The translations under genes and the position numbers were made by a program. Below the pieces are notes generated by a model. That model was not told the origin of the DNA and did not search any database. It worked only from the letters and a program-made list of their open reading frames with translations. DNA of 56,590 bases from Bacteroidales bacterium UBA5429 (GTDB taxonomy: Bacteria > Bacteroidota > Bacteroidia > Bacteroidales > WCHB1-69), in assembly GCA_002427605.1 (NCBI GenBank), contig DIRT01000008.1:1-56590 (forward strand), in the 5' to 3' direction. Below are positions 24,348-34,400 of this stretch, piece by piece. The first letter of the stretch is position 1. Each line of letters begins with the position of its first letter.

Positions 24348-26336
24348 ATGTTTCAACCTCAAAATATTCGTTTATTCTTATTGGCAGCTCTATTTTCTTT
24401 GCTTTCTAATTTAGGGGCTCAAGAAGTAATAACCGGACTACCATCTAATCCGGTCATTGCAAAAGAAGCAAAAAAGTTACAACATAGTAACTTAAAAGAG
24501 AATACACCACCGCTACGCTTGCCATTTATTGAGGATTTTTCCTCTTATATCGGATATCCCGATCCGGCAAAATTTCTGGATCAGCAAGCTTTTGTCAATA
24601 ATACGTACCCTATTAATCCCCCTTCTGTTGGTGTGGTGACATTAGATGCATTGAATCAGTACGGGGAAATATATGCTCATGCTAACAGTACCGGTTTCTT
24701 TGCTGATACTTTGACCTCAAATTTTATTCGCTTAGATACTCTTTTTGCTCCATATAAAGCAATTAGAATCCAGGATTCTCTCTATTTTTCTTTTTATTAC
24801 CAACCTGGAGGTGGAAGTGCATCATATCCAATAGTTCAATGGGAAAGAATTGGAAATCAACCGGAGTCATCAGATTACCTCTACCTGGATTTTGGATATA
24901 CTCAGGATGGTGTTACAACCTGGACCAATGTGTGGAGTACACCCGGTGTATCATTAGATCAATGGATTAATAACGACCCGCTACACTTAACCTATTTTAA
25001 ACAAGTGTTGATTCCAATAACAGATCCTGTTTTTCTGAAAGATAGTTTTCAGTTCAGATTCAGAAATGTAGCCAGTCTGGAAGATCAAGGTATTGTTGGC
25101 TGGTCCAGCAATGTAGACCAATGGCATATTGATTATATCAGGCTTGATGTGAATAGGACACATCAGGATATTTATCCAAACGATATAGCTTTTGTGAAAG
25201 GAGCAACAGCTGTTCTAACCCCATATCAGTATGTTCCGTGGAGTCACTACCATAGTGGTTTGTTGAAAGATAAGTTTACAAATGTAATGTCCAATCTTTC
25301 CAACACAACCAGAAATGCAAGCTACAAGTATCATGTAGTGAAAAATCATACAAATGCTATTTATACTTATACTTGTAACAACGAAAACATCTATCCATAC
25401 TATAATAATGGGTTTCAACAATACTCATTCCACGCCAATCCAAATGTAGAATTTTCTATCACTTATGATGGTCAGGACAGTGCTTTATATACCATAACCC
25501 ATATTCAAAAGATTGATGGATATAGTGGAGATATTAATCTGTTTAATGATACCATTGTATTTCAGCAGCGATTTTTGAACTTTTTCGCTTATGATGACGG
25601 CACCGCTGAAGCGGGATACTCTTTGTATAATACAAATCCCCAGCCTAAATCATACGTGGCTATCAAATTTGATCTTCAACATCCCGACACATTGAAAGCG
25701 GTTGATATTTGGTTTAACAGAACTTTTAATGATGAAAGTGTTGTGCCATTCAGTATTATGGTATGGGCAATGGGAGATAATCAAAAACCGGGAGCTGTCA
25801 TCGATTCATTCCCGGCACAATTACCTCAATATGCAGATCAGTTTTTGGATTTTGTGACTTATGTTCTGGAACGACCTGTTCCTTTGACAGGTTCCTTCTT
25901 TGTTGGTATTATGCAAGATCATAACACACAAATTAATATAGGTTTTGATCAAAATAGTGATGCCAGACCCTACTTTTACTATAAAACTGCCAATTATTGG
26001 GCAGAACCGATACTCAAAGGGGCTCCCATGATCAGACCGCTTGTTGGAAAACTATATACTTCGGGAGTAACTGACTACCAGACAGAGATTCCCTTTAAAC
26101 TATATCCCAATCCCGCAATACAATATATTTATATAGAGATAGATAGTGATGAGTGCGATGAATTGTATCCCCCCTATTTTTTTATTTACGATATGATGGG
26201 AAAAGAAATAAAAAGGGGGGAGGTAAATCATAGCGTTAAGGCAATTTCTATAGAAAATTTGGCAAGTGGTCCCTATATAGTTAAATTGGTGACGCGGAAT
26301 GGCAGAAAGAGTGTACAAAAGTTTATAAAATATTAA
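24348..26336 (+). CDS. Secreted protein with T9SS type A sorting domain
   Basis: A 662-residue exported protein. The signal peptide ends near residue 24 (LLSNLGAQ). Residues 55-270 look like a jelly-roll or MAM-like beta fold (LPFIEDFSSYIG, WVN-type strands). The last 75 residues are the type A C-terminal domain: FKLYPNPAIQYIYIEI, FFIYDMMGKEIKRGE, ISIENLASGPYIVKLVT and a final KFIKY. The opening FEDFS-like element is frequent in Bacteroidota surface proteins of unknown function. It is not a recognisable protease or glycosidase. It lies between the PASTA gene and the exonuclease gene with short gaps. Confidence 0.85.
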   Translation: MFQPQNIRLFLLAALFSLLSNLGAQEVITGLPSNPVIAKEAKKLQHSNLKENTPPLRLPFIEDFSSYIGYPDPAKFLDQQAFVNNTYPINPPSVGVVTLDALNQYGEIYAHANSTGFFADTLTSNFIRLDTLFAPYKAIRIQDSLYFSFYYQPGGGSASYPIVQWERIGNQPESSDYLYLDFGYTQDGVTTWTNVWSTPGVSLDQWINNDPLHLTYFKQVLIPITDPVFLKDSFQFRFRNVASLEDQGIVGWSSNVDQWHIDYIRLDVNRTHQDIYPNDIAFVKGATAVLTPYQYVPWSHYHSGLLKDKFTNVMSNLSNTTRNASYKYHVVKNHTNAIYTYTCNNENIYPYYNNGFQQYSFHANPNVEFSITYDGQDSALYTITHIQKIDGYSGDINLFNDTIVFQQRFLNFFAYDDGTAEAGYSLYNTNPQPKSYVAIKFDLQHPDTLKAVDIWFNRTFNDESVVPFSIMVWAMGDNQKPGAVIDSFPAQLPQYADQFLDFVTYVLERPVPLTGSFFVGIMQDHNTQINIGFDQNSDARPYFYYKTANYWAEPILKGAPMIRPLVGKLYTSGVTDYQTEIPFKLYPNPAIQYIYIEIDSDECDELYPPYFFIYDMMGKEIKRGEVNHSVKAISIENLASGPYIVKLVTRNGRKSVQKFIKY

Positions 26337-26347
26337 GACCAGATAGA

Positions 26348-27166
26348 ATGCAACTAAATTTACAAAAACCACTACTTTTTTTTGATTTGGAAACAACAGG
26401 TTTGAATGTTGGGAAAGATCGCATTGTGGAGATTGCCATGATTAAAGTGATGCCTGATGGTACTGAACAAAAATATGAAACGAGAATTAATCCGGAGATA
26501 CCTGTGACTAAAGAAGCATATGAGGTTCACAAAATATCAGATGAGGATTTAAAAGACAAACCGACATTTAAAGAGCTTGCGGAAGAGATTAAAAACTTTA
26601 TTGCAGATAGTGATTTAGCAGGGTTCAACTCAAATAGGTTTGATCTGCCTTTATTGGTAGAGGAGTTTTTAAGAGTTGGTGTAGATTTTGACCTAAGAAA
26701 CAGAAAAATCATAGATGTACAAAACATTTTCCATAAAATGGAACCCAGGACATTGATTGCTGCCTGTAGATTTTATTGTGAAGAGGAGATTTTGAATCCT
26801 CATAATGCAATGGAAGATACTCAAGCAACCTACAAAGTTTTGAAAGGGCAAATTAAAAAATATCAAGGTCAGGTTTATGAGAATACCAAAACAGGACGAA
26901 GTATTCAAATCGAAAATGATGTTGATGTTTTATCTCAATTATCTTTGGATTCTCGTTCTGTGGATTTAGTGGGACATATTATTTTTAATGACAAGGATGA
27001 AGAGGTATTTAATTTTGGAAAGCATAAAGGAAAAAGAGTCAAAGATGTTTTTTTAAGAGAACCCTCTTACTATTTTTGGATCATGGATGCGGAATTTCCT
27101 CTTTATACAAAAAGGGTGGTTTCGAGAATTTATGATGAAGTACAATTTGAAAAAAAATCAAGCTGA
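26348..27166 (+). CDS. DEDDh 3'-5' exonuclease (DnaQ/PolC-like)
   Basis: A 272-residue protein whose first 165 residues are a DnaQ-type exonuclease. The metal-binding set is Asp13 and Glu15 (FFDLETTGL), Asp99 (NRFDLPLL), His152 and Asp157 (HNAMEDT). The last 70 residues form a separate small module with FNFGKHKGKRVKDVF and a WIMDAEFP stretch, seen with exonucleases in other Bacteroidota; its function is not known. It may act in proofreading, repair or RNA trimming. It overlaps nothing and is two bases upstream of the next gene. Confidence 0.88.
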   Translation: MQLNLQKPLLFFDLETTGLNVGKDRIVEIAMIKVMPDGTEQKYETRINPEIPVTKEAYEVHKISDEDLKDKPTFKELAEEIKNFIADSDLAGFNSNRFDLPLLVEEFLRVGVDFDLRNRKIIDVQNIFHKMEPRTLIAACRFYCEEEILNPHNAMEDTQATYKVLKGQIKKYQGQVYENTKTGRSIQIENDVDVLSQLSLDSRSVDLVGHIIFNDKDEEVFNFGKHKGKRVKDVFLREPSYYFWIMDAEFPLYTKRVVSRIYDEVQFEKKSS

Positions 27167-27168
27167 TT

Positions 27169-27567
27169 ATGGACAGAAAACAACTTATAATTCTAATTGG
27201 AATGATAGTGCTTTATTTGATTTCTTCGATCAAAAAAGCCAAGTCTAAAAAGCAGACAATGCAGATTCCTGAAGTGGATACTTTTGATGAATCTGAAGAG
27301 GTTGAAGAGCCCTCTTTTTCTGAGTTACAAAATGAATACAAAAAGACAAAAAATGCCAAAAATCATCCCAGAAACAGCGATTTTGGGCAATCCAGGTATC
27401 AAACCCTGGAAAGTTTGGAAACAGATTATAATCCCCAAATTAATCCCCTAATTGAATTGCAAAGAGTTGAAAATGAAGATTATAGAACAATCGACATTTC
27501 AATGGAGATAGATGATGTCAAGAAAGGATTTATCTATAGTGAAATCCTTAAAAATAAATATAATTGA
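27169..27567 (+). CDS. Small single-pass membrane protein of unknown function
   Basis: A 132-residue protein with one N-terminal hydrophobic helix (residues 5-21, LIILIGMIVLYLI), a basic stop-transfer stretch, an acidic, low-complexity middle (DESEEVEEPS) and a C-terminal motif DDVKKGFIYSEILKNKYN. The ending IYSEIL..KY recurs in small Bacteroidota membrane proteins of unknown role. It starts two bases after the exonuclease stop, so cotranslation is likely. No enzyme motif is present. Confidence 0.7.
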   Translation: MDRKQLIILIGMIVLYLISSIKKAKSKKQTMQIPEVDTFDESEEVEEPSFSELQNEYKKTKNAKNHPRNSDFGQSRYQTLESLETDYNPQINPLIELQRVENEDYRTIDISMEIDDVKKGFIYSEILKNKYN

Positions 27568-27630
27568 TTGATCCTAAATGAATTAAAAAATTTAATTTAC
27601 AAAAAGATGAGGGGCAATCGATTTTTTTTA

Positions 27631-27638
27631 TAACTTTA
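27631..27638 (+). promoter_or_regulatory. Weak -7-like box before the TonB-receptor operon
   Basis: TAACTTTA departs from TAnnTTTG at the last base but has the usual CCG following it, 48 bases before the ATG at 27687. No -33 TTG is visible. Confidence 0.3.
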
Positions 27639-27686
27639 CCGCCTGAAAAAATTAACAGAAAAAATTGTTCAAATATAATTTAAGTT

Positions 27687-30600
27687 ATGATTAAAAAATT
27701 ACTTTTTACACTTAGTTTTATTCTCTTTGCTGCGAATATTTTGGTGGCACAAAGTATTGTTAAAGGTGTAGTTACTGATGCCAGTAATGGGACTCCACGC
27801 CAGCATGTTTTGGTTCGTCTTGAAACTTCGGATGGAGTAGCAGTTCCCGGAGCAGCTATTACAACGAACGAAAAGGGGGAATATCAATTTTTTGGGATTT
27901 TTGCCGGTACATATGATTTAGTTGTTGGAGGGACGGGAATGTGTAAAGCCACTTCCAGATATCCCAACATTTCAGTAGACGGATCTAATGTAACCTTCAA
28001 AAACGTTGAGTTTGAATGTATAAATCAGCTTAAAGAGTTTGTTGTAAAAGGCAAAGAACCTATTCTAGACCAAGGGAAAGCTCAATCTGGAGGAAAAGTG
28101 ACCAAAGAGGATTTGGAAAGACAACCGGGACGTGGAATTGGAAGTGCTATTGGTTCTTTTGAAGGGGTTTCCAAAGACGCTGCAGGTGAAACAACCTTTA
28201 GAGGAAATAGACCAGATGGGCAACAAACTATTGTGGATGGTATGCGTGTGAGAGGTGGAGGCGCTGTTGCTATGGGAGGTGTAGAAGGTGTTGAATTAAT
28301 CCAGGGAGGTATTCCGGCAGAGTATGGTGACGGTACAACATTTACCATTATTACTACAAAAGGTGCTCCTAAAGATTTTAGTGGAAGCGCTGAATTAAGA
28401 GGTTCAGTAGATGGATACAATAATTTCTTAGGTGCATTTTCACTTTTGGGACCTCTTGTTAAAAATAAAAATCCTAACCTTCCTTCAAAAGCTGGTTTTA
28501 TGTTAACAGCAGAGGGATGGTATAATATGGATGGTTCTCCTGCAAGAACCGGAACCTGGAGAGCTACTGATGAGGCTATCGAGTCACTCAAGTTGAATCC
28601 CTTGAGATATGATAACCTGCAATTAGGAGCTAACTATTCCGTCGGAGAGTACTTGACAGGTGAGAATTTTTACAAACAAAGAGCAAGGCAAAATGCTCAT
28701 AGTTATGGATTTGTAACACAAGGAAAGGTTGATATTCTTACTGGTCCAAAAGATTCACTTAATAATTCTAAAAATAATATTAAAATAACCCTTTCAGGAT
28801 CTTATCAATATGGTAAAGGAATGAGTTGGGGACTCTATAATGCAGTTTTTAATAATGCAAACAACGGAATAGGTCAAAGTTCAACCTTGAGATTGAATGC
28901 ACGTTTAACACACCGTGTAAAAACTGAAGTTAAAGAAAATGACATCCTTAAAAATATTATGTATGACATTAATGTGAGTTATACATTATATCAGGATGAA
29001 TCAAAAGATGCAAGACATGGTAAAAATTTTTTTAACTATGGACATATTGGTAAATTTACCAAACAACGTGCAAGAATTTATGAATTGGAAGATATTGTGA
29101 TTAATGGAATGCCTTATAAAGATGTGTATGTGTTAAAAACAATATATGACTCCATTATTACTTTTGATGGATCCGGATCTTCTAATCCAGATTTGGTTTA
29201 TTTTACACAAAATTTCGTAGATAGATATTCTCCAGAATTTTTCTCTGATTATTATGGATATTCTATACCTTATGACCTAAACCTTTATTCTTCTTTTGGT
29301 GCATTGAGAAATGGAGATTCTCCATCAGCAGTTTATGGACTTTATCCTGTACCCGGTACAGTAGTTTCAGAATATGGAAAAACAAGAAATGGAACAATTG
29401 GTGCAAAAGCTAGTCTTGCACTGAACTTAAATGACCATGAGTTAAAAATGGGATTTGAGTTGGAAAAATTAACCAATAGATCCTGGAGTGTAGCACCTTA
29501 TGCACTTTGGACTTTGATGAGACAAAAACAAAACTTCCATATTTCTCAGCTTGATGTGGCAAATCCCGTTTCAAGAGGATATGATTATTTTGATATCGAT
29601 TTAAGTGATACCATTGATTATAATCCATTGATTAACTTGGCAGACCAGTCAGCTTTTGATAGAAATTTAAGAATTAAATTGGGGTTAGATCCTAATGGAA
29701 CAGATTGGCTGGATATCGATAGCTATGATCCAAGCACTTTTGATATTGGAATGTTCTCACCAGATGAGTTACTTATTGGATTAAGTGGACCAATGGTAGG
29801 TTATTATGGTTATGATTATACCGGATCAAAATTAACTAATAGAAAAACAAATATTTCTAATTTCTTTGATGGCGAGTTAAATGCTAACGGGGATAAAGTT
29901 TTCAATTATGAAATTGGAGCTTATGAACCTATATATATGGCATTTTACATTCAAGATAAATTTGCTATTCAAACACTTGTTTTTAATGTTGGTTTACGTA
30001 TTGACCGTTTTGATGCCAATCAACAAGTACTTAAAGACCCATTCCTATTTAGAGAAGCTCATACAGTGGGTTCTTTAAAGGCAGGTAATTTTGGATTTTA
30101 TGATGAGCGTTTTATTGCTAATGCAGGTGATGATTGGGTGGTTTATATTAATGACAAAGGAAAAACCCCTGATGGTACTACACAATCAATTATTGGATAT
30201 AGAAATGGACGTGATTGGTATGATGCAAATGGACAAGAGGTATTGGATCCAACAACTATGTTGGGAGCAACCGGAGGACCAGTATTAAAAGAGGCTTTGG
30301 ATGAGACTGCAATTTCAAAGGTTAGTGGTAAGGCTTTTGCAGATTATTCACCTCAGTGGTCGTTCATGCCTCGTCTTTCATTCTCATTCCCAGTTGGAGA
30401 AAGTTCTCAGTTTTACGCACACTATAACGTAATTGCATACCGTCCAACTAATTTACAACTTAACCCTGTTAGCTATTTGTTTATTGAAAAATTTGGATCT
30501 AATCCAGACAACTCAGTAAATAATCCAAATCTTAAACCACAAAGAAGTATTGACTATGAAATTGGTTTCAGACAATTGTTAACAGACAATTCTGCTATCA

Positions 30601-31466
30601 GTATTGCGGGATATTATTCAGAAAAGAGAGATCAAATTCAATCTTATCGTTTTACCGGTGCATATCCAAGTACATATTATTCATTTGATAATATTGACTT
30701 TGGTACAGTTCAAGGATTTACCCTTGGATATAATTTAAGAGCAGATAAAAATATTACTTTGAGAGCTAACTATACTCTTCAATTTGCTAAAGGAACCGGA
30801 TCTTCTGCTGGATCGAACTTAGCGATCATTGCATCAGGTCAACCTAACTTAAGAACCTTAACTAACTTGAGTTTTGACCAGCGACACAGATTTAATGTTT
30901 CACTCGACTACCGTTTTGGTATGGGTAGTGAATACAATGGACCAACTTGGAAGAGACAATCTAAGAAAGATGAAAGTAGAATGGTTGAAACAAGATTGCT
31001 CGAAAATACTGGGGTTACTCTTCTATTCTCTGCTGCATCAGGTATGCCATATAGTAGATCTAATACCCCATATTCTTACTATGGTTTAGGTGGAAAATCA
31101 CAACTTTCCGGATCAATTAATGGATCTAATAGACCATGGATTTTCCAATGTGATGTTCGTATGGACAAAACATTTATGCTAGAGTTTGGAAAGAAAGAGG
31201 ATAATGCTAAAAAAGCAAAACCAGCTTACTTAACAGTTTATGTTGATATTGCAAACATCTTCAACTTTAAAAATGTTGTTAGTGTGTATACTTATACCGG
31301 AAATCCGGAAGATGATGGTTGTTTATCAGCAGAACAATTCCAACAATATATTAATGCTCAAATTTATGTTCCCTCATTTATTAATTATTACAATATGGCT
31401 ATGCGTAATCCTTATAATTACAGCGCGCCAACCACTGTAAGTTTGGGAGTTATATTCGGATTTTAA
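27687..31466 (+). CDS. TonB-dependent receptor-like outer-membrane protein
   Basis: A 1259-residue outer-membrane protein. Signal peptide 1-21. Residues 23-115 form a carboxypeptidase-regulatory-like Ig fold (IVKGVVTDASNGTPRQHVLV). Residues 130-235 are a plug domain (GGKVTKEDLERQPGRG, TTFRGNRPDGQQTIVDGMRV, VELIQGGIPAEYGDG). The remainder is a long beta barrel with repeated aromatic strands, ending in the expected terminal Phe (VSLGVIFGF). No clear TonB box precedes the plug. SusD is absent, and the partners are instead a giant T9SS-type protein 5 bases downstream and a PorV-like protein. That suggests a role in export or assembly, or uptake linked to the cargo, rather than glycan import. Confidence 0.88.
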   Translation: MIKKLLFTLSFILFAANILVAQSIVKGVVTDASNGTPRQHVLVRLETSDGVAVPGAAITTNEKGEYQFFGIFAGTYDLVVGGTGMCKATSRYPNISVDGSNVTFKNVEFECINQLKEFVVKGKEPILDQGKAQSGGKVTKEDLERQPGRGIGSAIGSFEGVSKDAAGETTFRGNRPDGQQTIVDGMRVRGGGAVAMGGVEGVELIQGGIPAEYGDGTTFTIITTKGAPKDFSGSAELRGSVDGYNNFLGAFSLLGPLVKNKNPNLPSKAGFMLTAEGWYNMDGSPARTGTWRATDEAIESLKLNPLRYDNLQLGANYSVGEYLTGENFYKQRARQNAHSYGFVTQGKVDILTGPKDSLNNSKNNIKITLSGSYQYGKGMSWGLYNAVFNNANNGIGQSSTLRLNARLTHRVKTEVKENDILKNIMYDINVSYTLYQDESKDARHGKNFFNYGHIGKFTKQRARIYELEDIVINGMPYKDVYVLKTIYDSIITFDGSGSSNPDLVYFTQNFVDRYSPEFFSDYYGYSIPYDLNLYSSFGALRNGDSPSAVYGLYPVPGTVVSEYGKTRNGTIGAKASLALNLNDHELKMGFELEKLTNRSWSVAPYALWTLMRQKQNFHISQLDVANPVSRGYDYFDIDLSDTIDYNPLINLADQSAFDRNLRIKLGLDPNGTDWLDIDSYDPSTFDIGMFSPDELLIGLSGPMVGYYGYDYTGSKLTNRKTNISNFFDGELNANGDKVFNYEIGAYEPIYMAFYIQDKFAIQTLVFNVGLRIDRFDANQQVLKDPFLFREAHTVGSLKAGNFGFYDERFIANAGDDWVVYINDKGKTPDGTTQSIIGYRNGRDWYDANGQEVLDPTTMLGATGGPVLKEALDETAISKVSGKAFADYSPQWSFMPRLSFSFPVGESSQFYAHYNVIAYRPTNLQLNPVSYLFIEKFGSNPDNSVNNPNLKPQRSIDYEIGFRQLLTDNSAISIAGYYSEKRDQIQSYRFTGAYPSTYYSFDNIDFGTVQGFTLGYNLRADKNITLRANYTLQFAKGTGSSAGSNLAIIASGQPNLRTLTNLSFDQRHRFNVSLDYRFGMGSEYNGPTWKRQSKKDESRMVETRLLENTGVTLLFSAASGMPYSRSNTPYSYYGLGGKSQLSGSINGSNRPWIFQCDVRMDKTFMLEFGKKEDNAKKAKPAYLTVYVDIANIFNFKNVVSVYTYTGNPEDDGCLSAEQFQQYINAQIYVPSFINYYNMAMRNPYNYSAPTTVSLGVIFGF

Positions 31467-31471
31467 TCACT

Positions 31472-34400
31472 ATGGTTTCAATGAAAAATTATAATACTAT
31501 GAATATTAGAAGAAAATTTTTTGGATTAACGATACTATTTGTTGTAATGGCGGCACTACCGCTATCTGCAAAGAAGTATGTTGGCGTTATTCAAGCTCCG
31601 GTTCAGAAAGAATCGGCAACCTGTTTACCAGCAACAAACTCAAATCAGCTAACAATTAATAATGTTAGAGCTTATATTGAGACAAATGGTACAATGTGGT
31701 TTAAAGAGATCGCACAGTATGAAGTTCCTAGAGGAAGTGGTAAGACCTCAATGTTTGCTGCTGCTTTGTGGATTGGAGGACGTGATGTCAGCGGTCAGTT
31801 GAAGTTGGCTGCGGTAAGATTCCGTCAAAATGGAGATGACTATTGGACAGGTCCTCTTACTGTTGAGGGAGCGTCAATTAATCAGCAAACATGTAGTAAA
31901 TATGATAAACACTTTAAAATTACACGTGCTGAAGTAGAAGCTCATATTGCTGCACACCTTTCAGGTGACCCTACATATACACCACCTGCAAGTATTACAC
32001 AGTGGCCGGCACACGGAGAAAATGGACAGTCATATTATCTCGCACCTTTTAGAGATGTTAATGAGGATGGAGTTTATGACTATAATGCTGGAGATTATCC
32101 TTACTATGACTTAGCTAATGATTTGTGTCCCTGGACACCCCAAAATATTGCATTAGCAGCTCAGGATCTTCTTCCCTGGACTCCGGAAAGAACATGGATT
32201 AGAGATAATTATGGTTATGATAATCAAATGGTTTATGCTGACCACGTTTTGAAAGGGGATGAAACTTTATTCTGGATCTTTAATGATAAGGGTGGTCCTC
32301 ATACTGAGTCTAAAGGAGATCCAATTGGATTGGAAATCAGAGGTCAGGCTTTTGCATTTGCAACCAATGACGAATTGAACAACATGACTTTCTACTCTTA
32401 TGAGATTATTAACAGATCTACTTATACTTTGACAAATACCTTCTTCTCTCAATGGGTTGACCCTGATTTGGGTTGGGCTGATGATGACTATGTTGGTTGT
32501 GACGTTTTAAGAGGATTAGGATATTGTTATAATGGACGTGAGGTAGACGGACAAGGTTTGCCACAACATTATGGTGCACAACCACCAGCAGTTGGGGTTG
32601 ACTTTTTCCAAGGACCATACATTGATCCGGATGATAGAGATAATCCAAAATTCCACAGAGATTCAATAGGTTATACAGGATATTGTGAAAAATTTGTAAA
32701 TAGCGAAGAGATTACAGGTTATTACAATGACCAAATGGCTATCAATGGAGTAAACTTTGGTGATTCTATTGTTGACAATGAGCGTTATGGTATGAGAAGA
32801 TTCGTATACCACGACAATAATAATACTCCAAGAGGTGACCCCGATGTAGCTTTTGAATATTATAACTTCTTACAAGGTATCTGGAAAGATGGTACAAAAA
32901 TGCAGTGGGGAGGTAATGCCCACAATACTGGTGGTATAGAGTGTGACTTTATGTTCCCAGGAAGTTCAGACCCTTGTAATTGGGGAACAAAAGGAATTCA
33001 ACCTCCTCCAGTTGCCGGAGGCGATGGAACATGGACTGAGGCTAATGTTGGAAATGCTCCTTTTGATAGAAGATTTATGCAATCTGCCGGACCTTTTACT
33101 TTGAGAGCCGGTAGTGTAAACTATATTACTGTGGGTATACCTTGGGCAAGAGCTGCTCAGGGAGGTGCATGGGCATCAGTGGAATTACTGAAAATTGCTG
33201 ACGATAAGTGTCAGGCGCTATTTGAAAACTGTTTTAAAGTGTTGGATGGTCCTGATGCTCCGCAATTGACAATTAGAGAATTAGATAATGAATTAATTCT
33301 GTATATAACCAATGATGATCCAATCAGCAATAACTACTTAGAACAGTATGAGGAAGTTGATGCACAAATTCCGGATCATATACCAGGAACTGATAGTTTA
33401 GCTGATAATAAATACAGATTTGAAGGTTATATGATATTCCAATTGAAAGACAAGGATGTGAGTGTATCGGAAATTTATGATGCTGAAAAATCAAGATTAG
33501 TTGCTCAGTGTGATATCAAAAACTTCAGACCTAATGGTAGTCCAATTGGACAATTAATTAATTGGGAATATAATGATGCTCTTGGAACTTCAGTTCCTGT
33601 TGAAAAAGTGAACGGAAAAAATGAGGGAATTTCCCACTCGTTTAGAATTACAGAAGATGCTTTCGCTGTTGGGTCTAAAAAATTAGTTAATTATAAAACT
33701 TATTACTTTATTGCCATAGCGTACGCATATAATGAATTTGCTCCTTTCTCTATTAATCCTGATATTCCTGACGGGCTTTACGGACAGAAGACAGTTTATC
33801 TATCTGGTAGAAAAGCTGCCGGTGGTAAACCGATTAAATCTGTTGCAGCGATACCACACCCATCAACATCACACAACGAAGGAACTGTTCTTAATGCAGC
33901 TTATGGAACAGTACCTATGATTACACGTATTCAAGGTCAAGGTAATGGCGGTAATTTTGTTGATCTAACTGACGAAACTGTTGATAGAATTATGGCTGGA
34001 GGTGATCATGGAAATTGGACTGTTGACAATGTTACATATAAAAATGATCATGGACCTCTTTCAATTAAAGTGATTGACCCACTAAAAGTTCAACCTCTTG
34101 ATTATATGATTAGATTTATTGAACCTGATCCCGATGCTATTGATGTAACTGATAATACTACTTGGGTTCTTGAATTTGCCGATAATGTTACAGATGAAGA
34201 GATTATAAAATTAGGGTATAAGAATCCCGATGGTACTGCAATGAGGGCAATTCCTTCTCATAAATCTATATCTATTACTAATGAACAACTTTTCTTACCT
34301 CTTGGTTTATCGATTAATATTGAAAATTATGATTTTAAAGTTCATCAAGACGAGATCTATGAGTGGATTTTAGCTTCCCCAGTAGGATATAATTATAGAC

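Noticed and set aside
28082..28591. 169-residue minus-strand open frame inside the TonB-receptor gene
   Set aside because: Proline- and serine-rich antisense shadow of the conserved plug domain; no promoter or plausible start signal.
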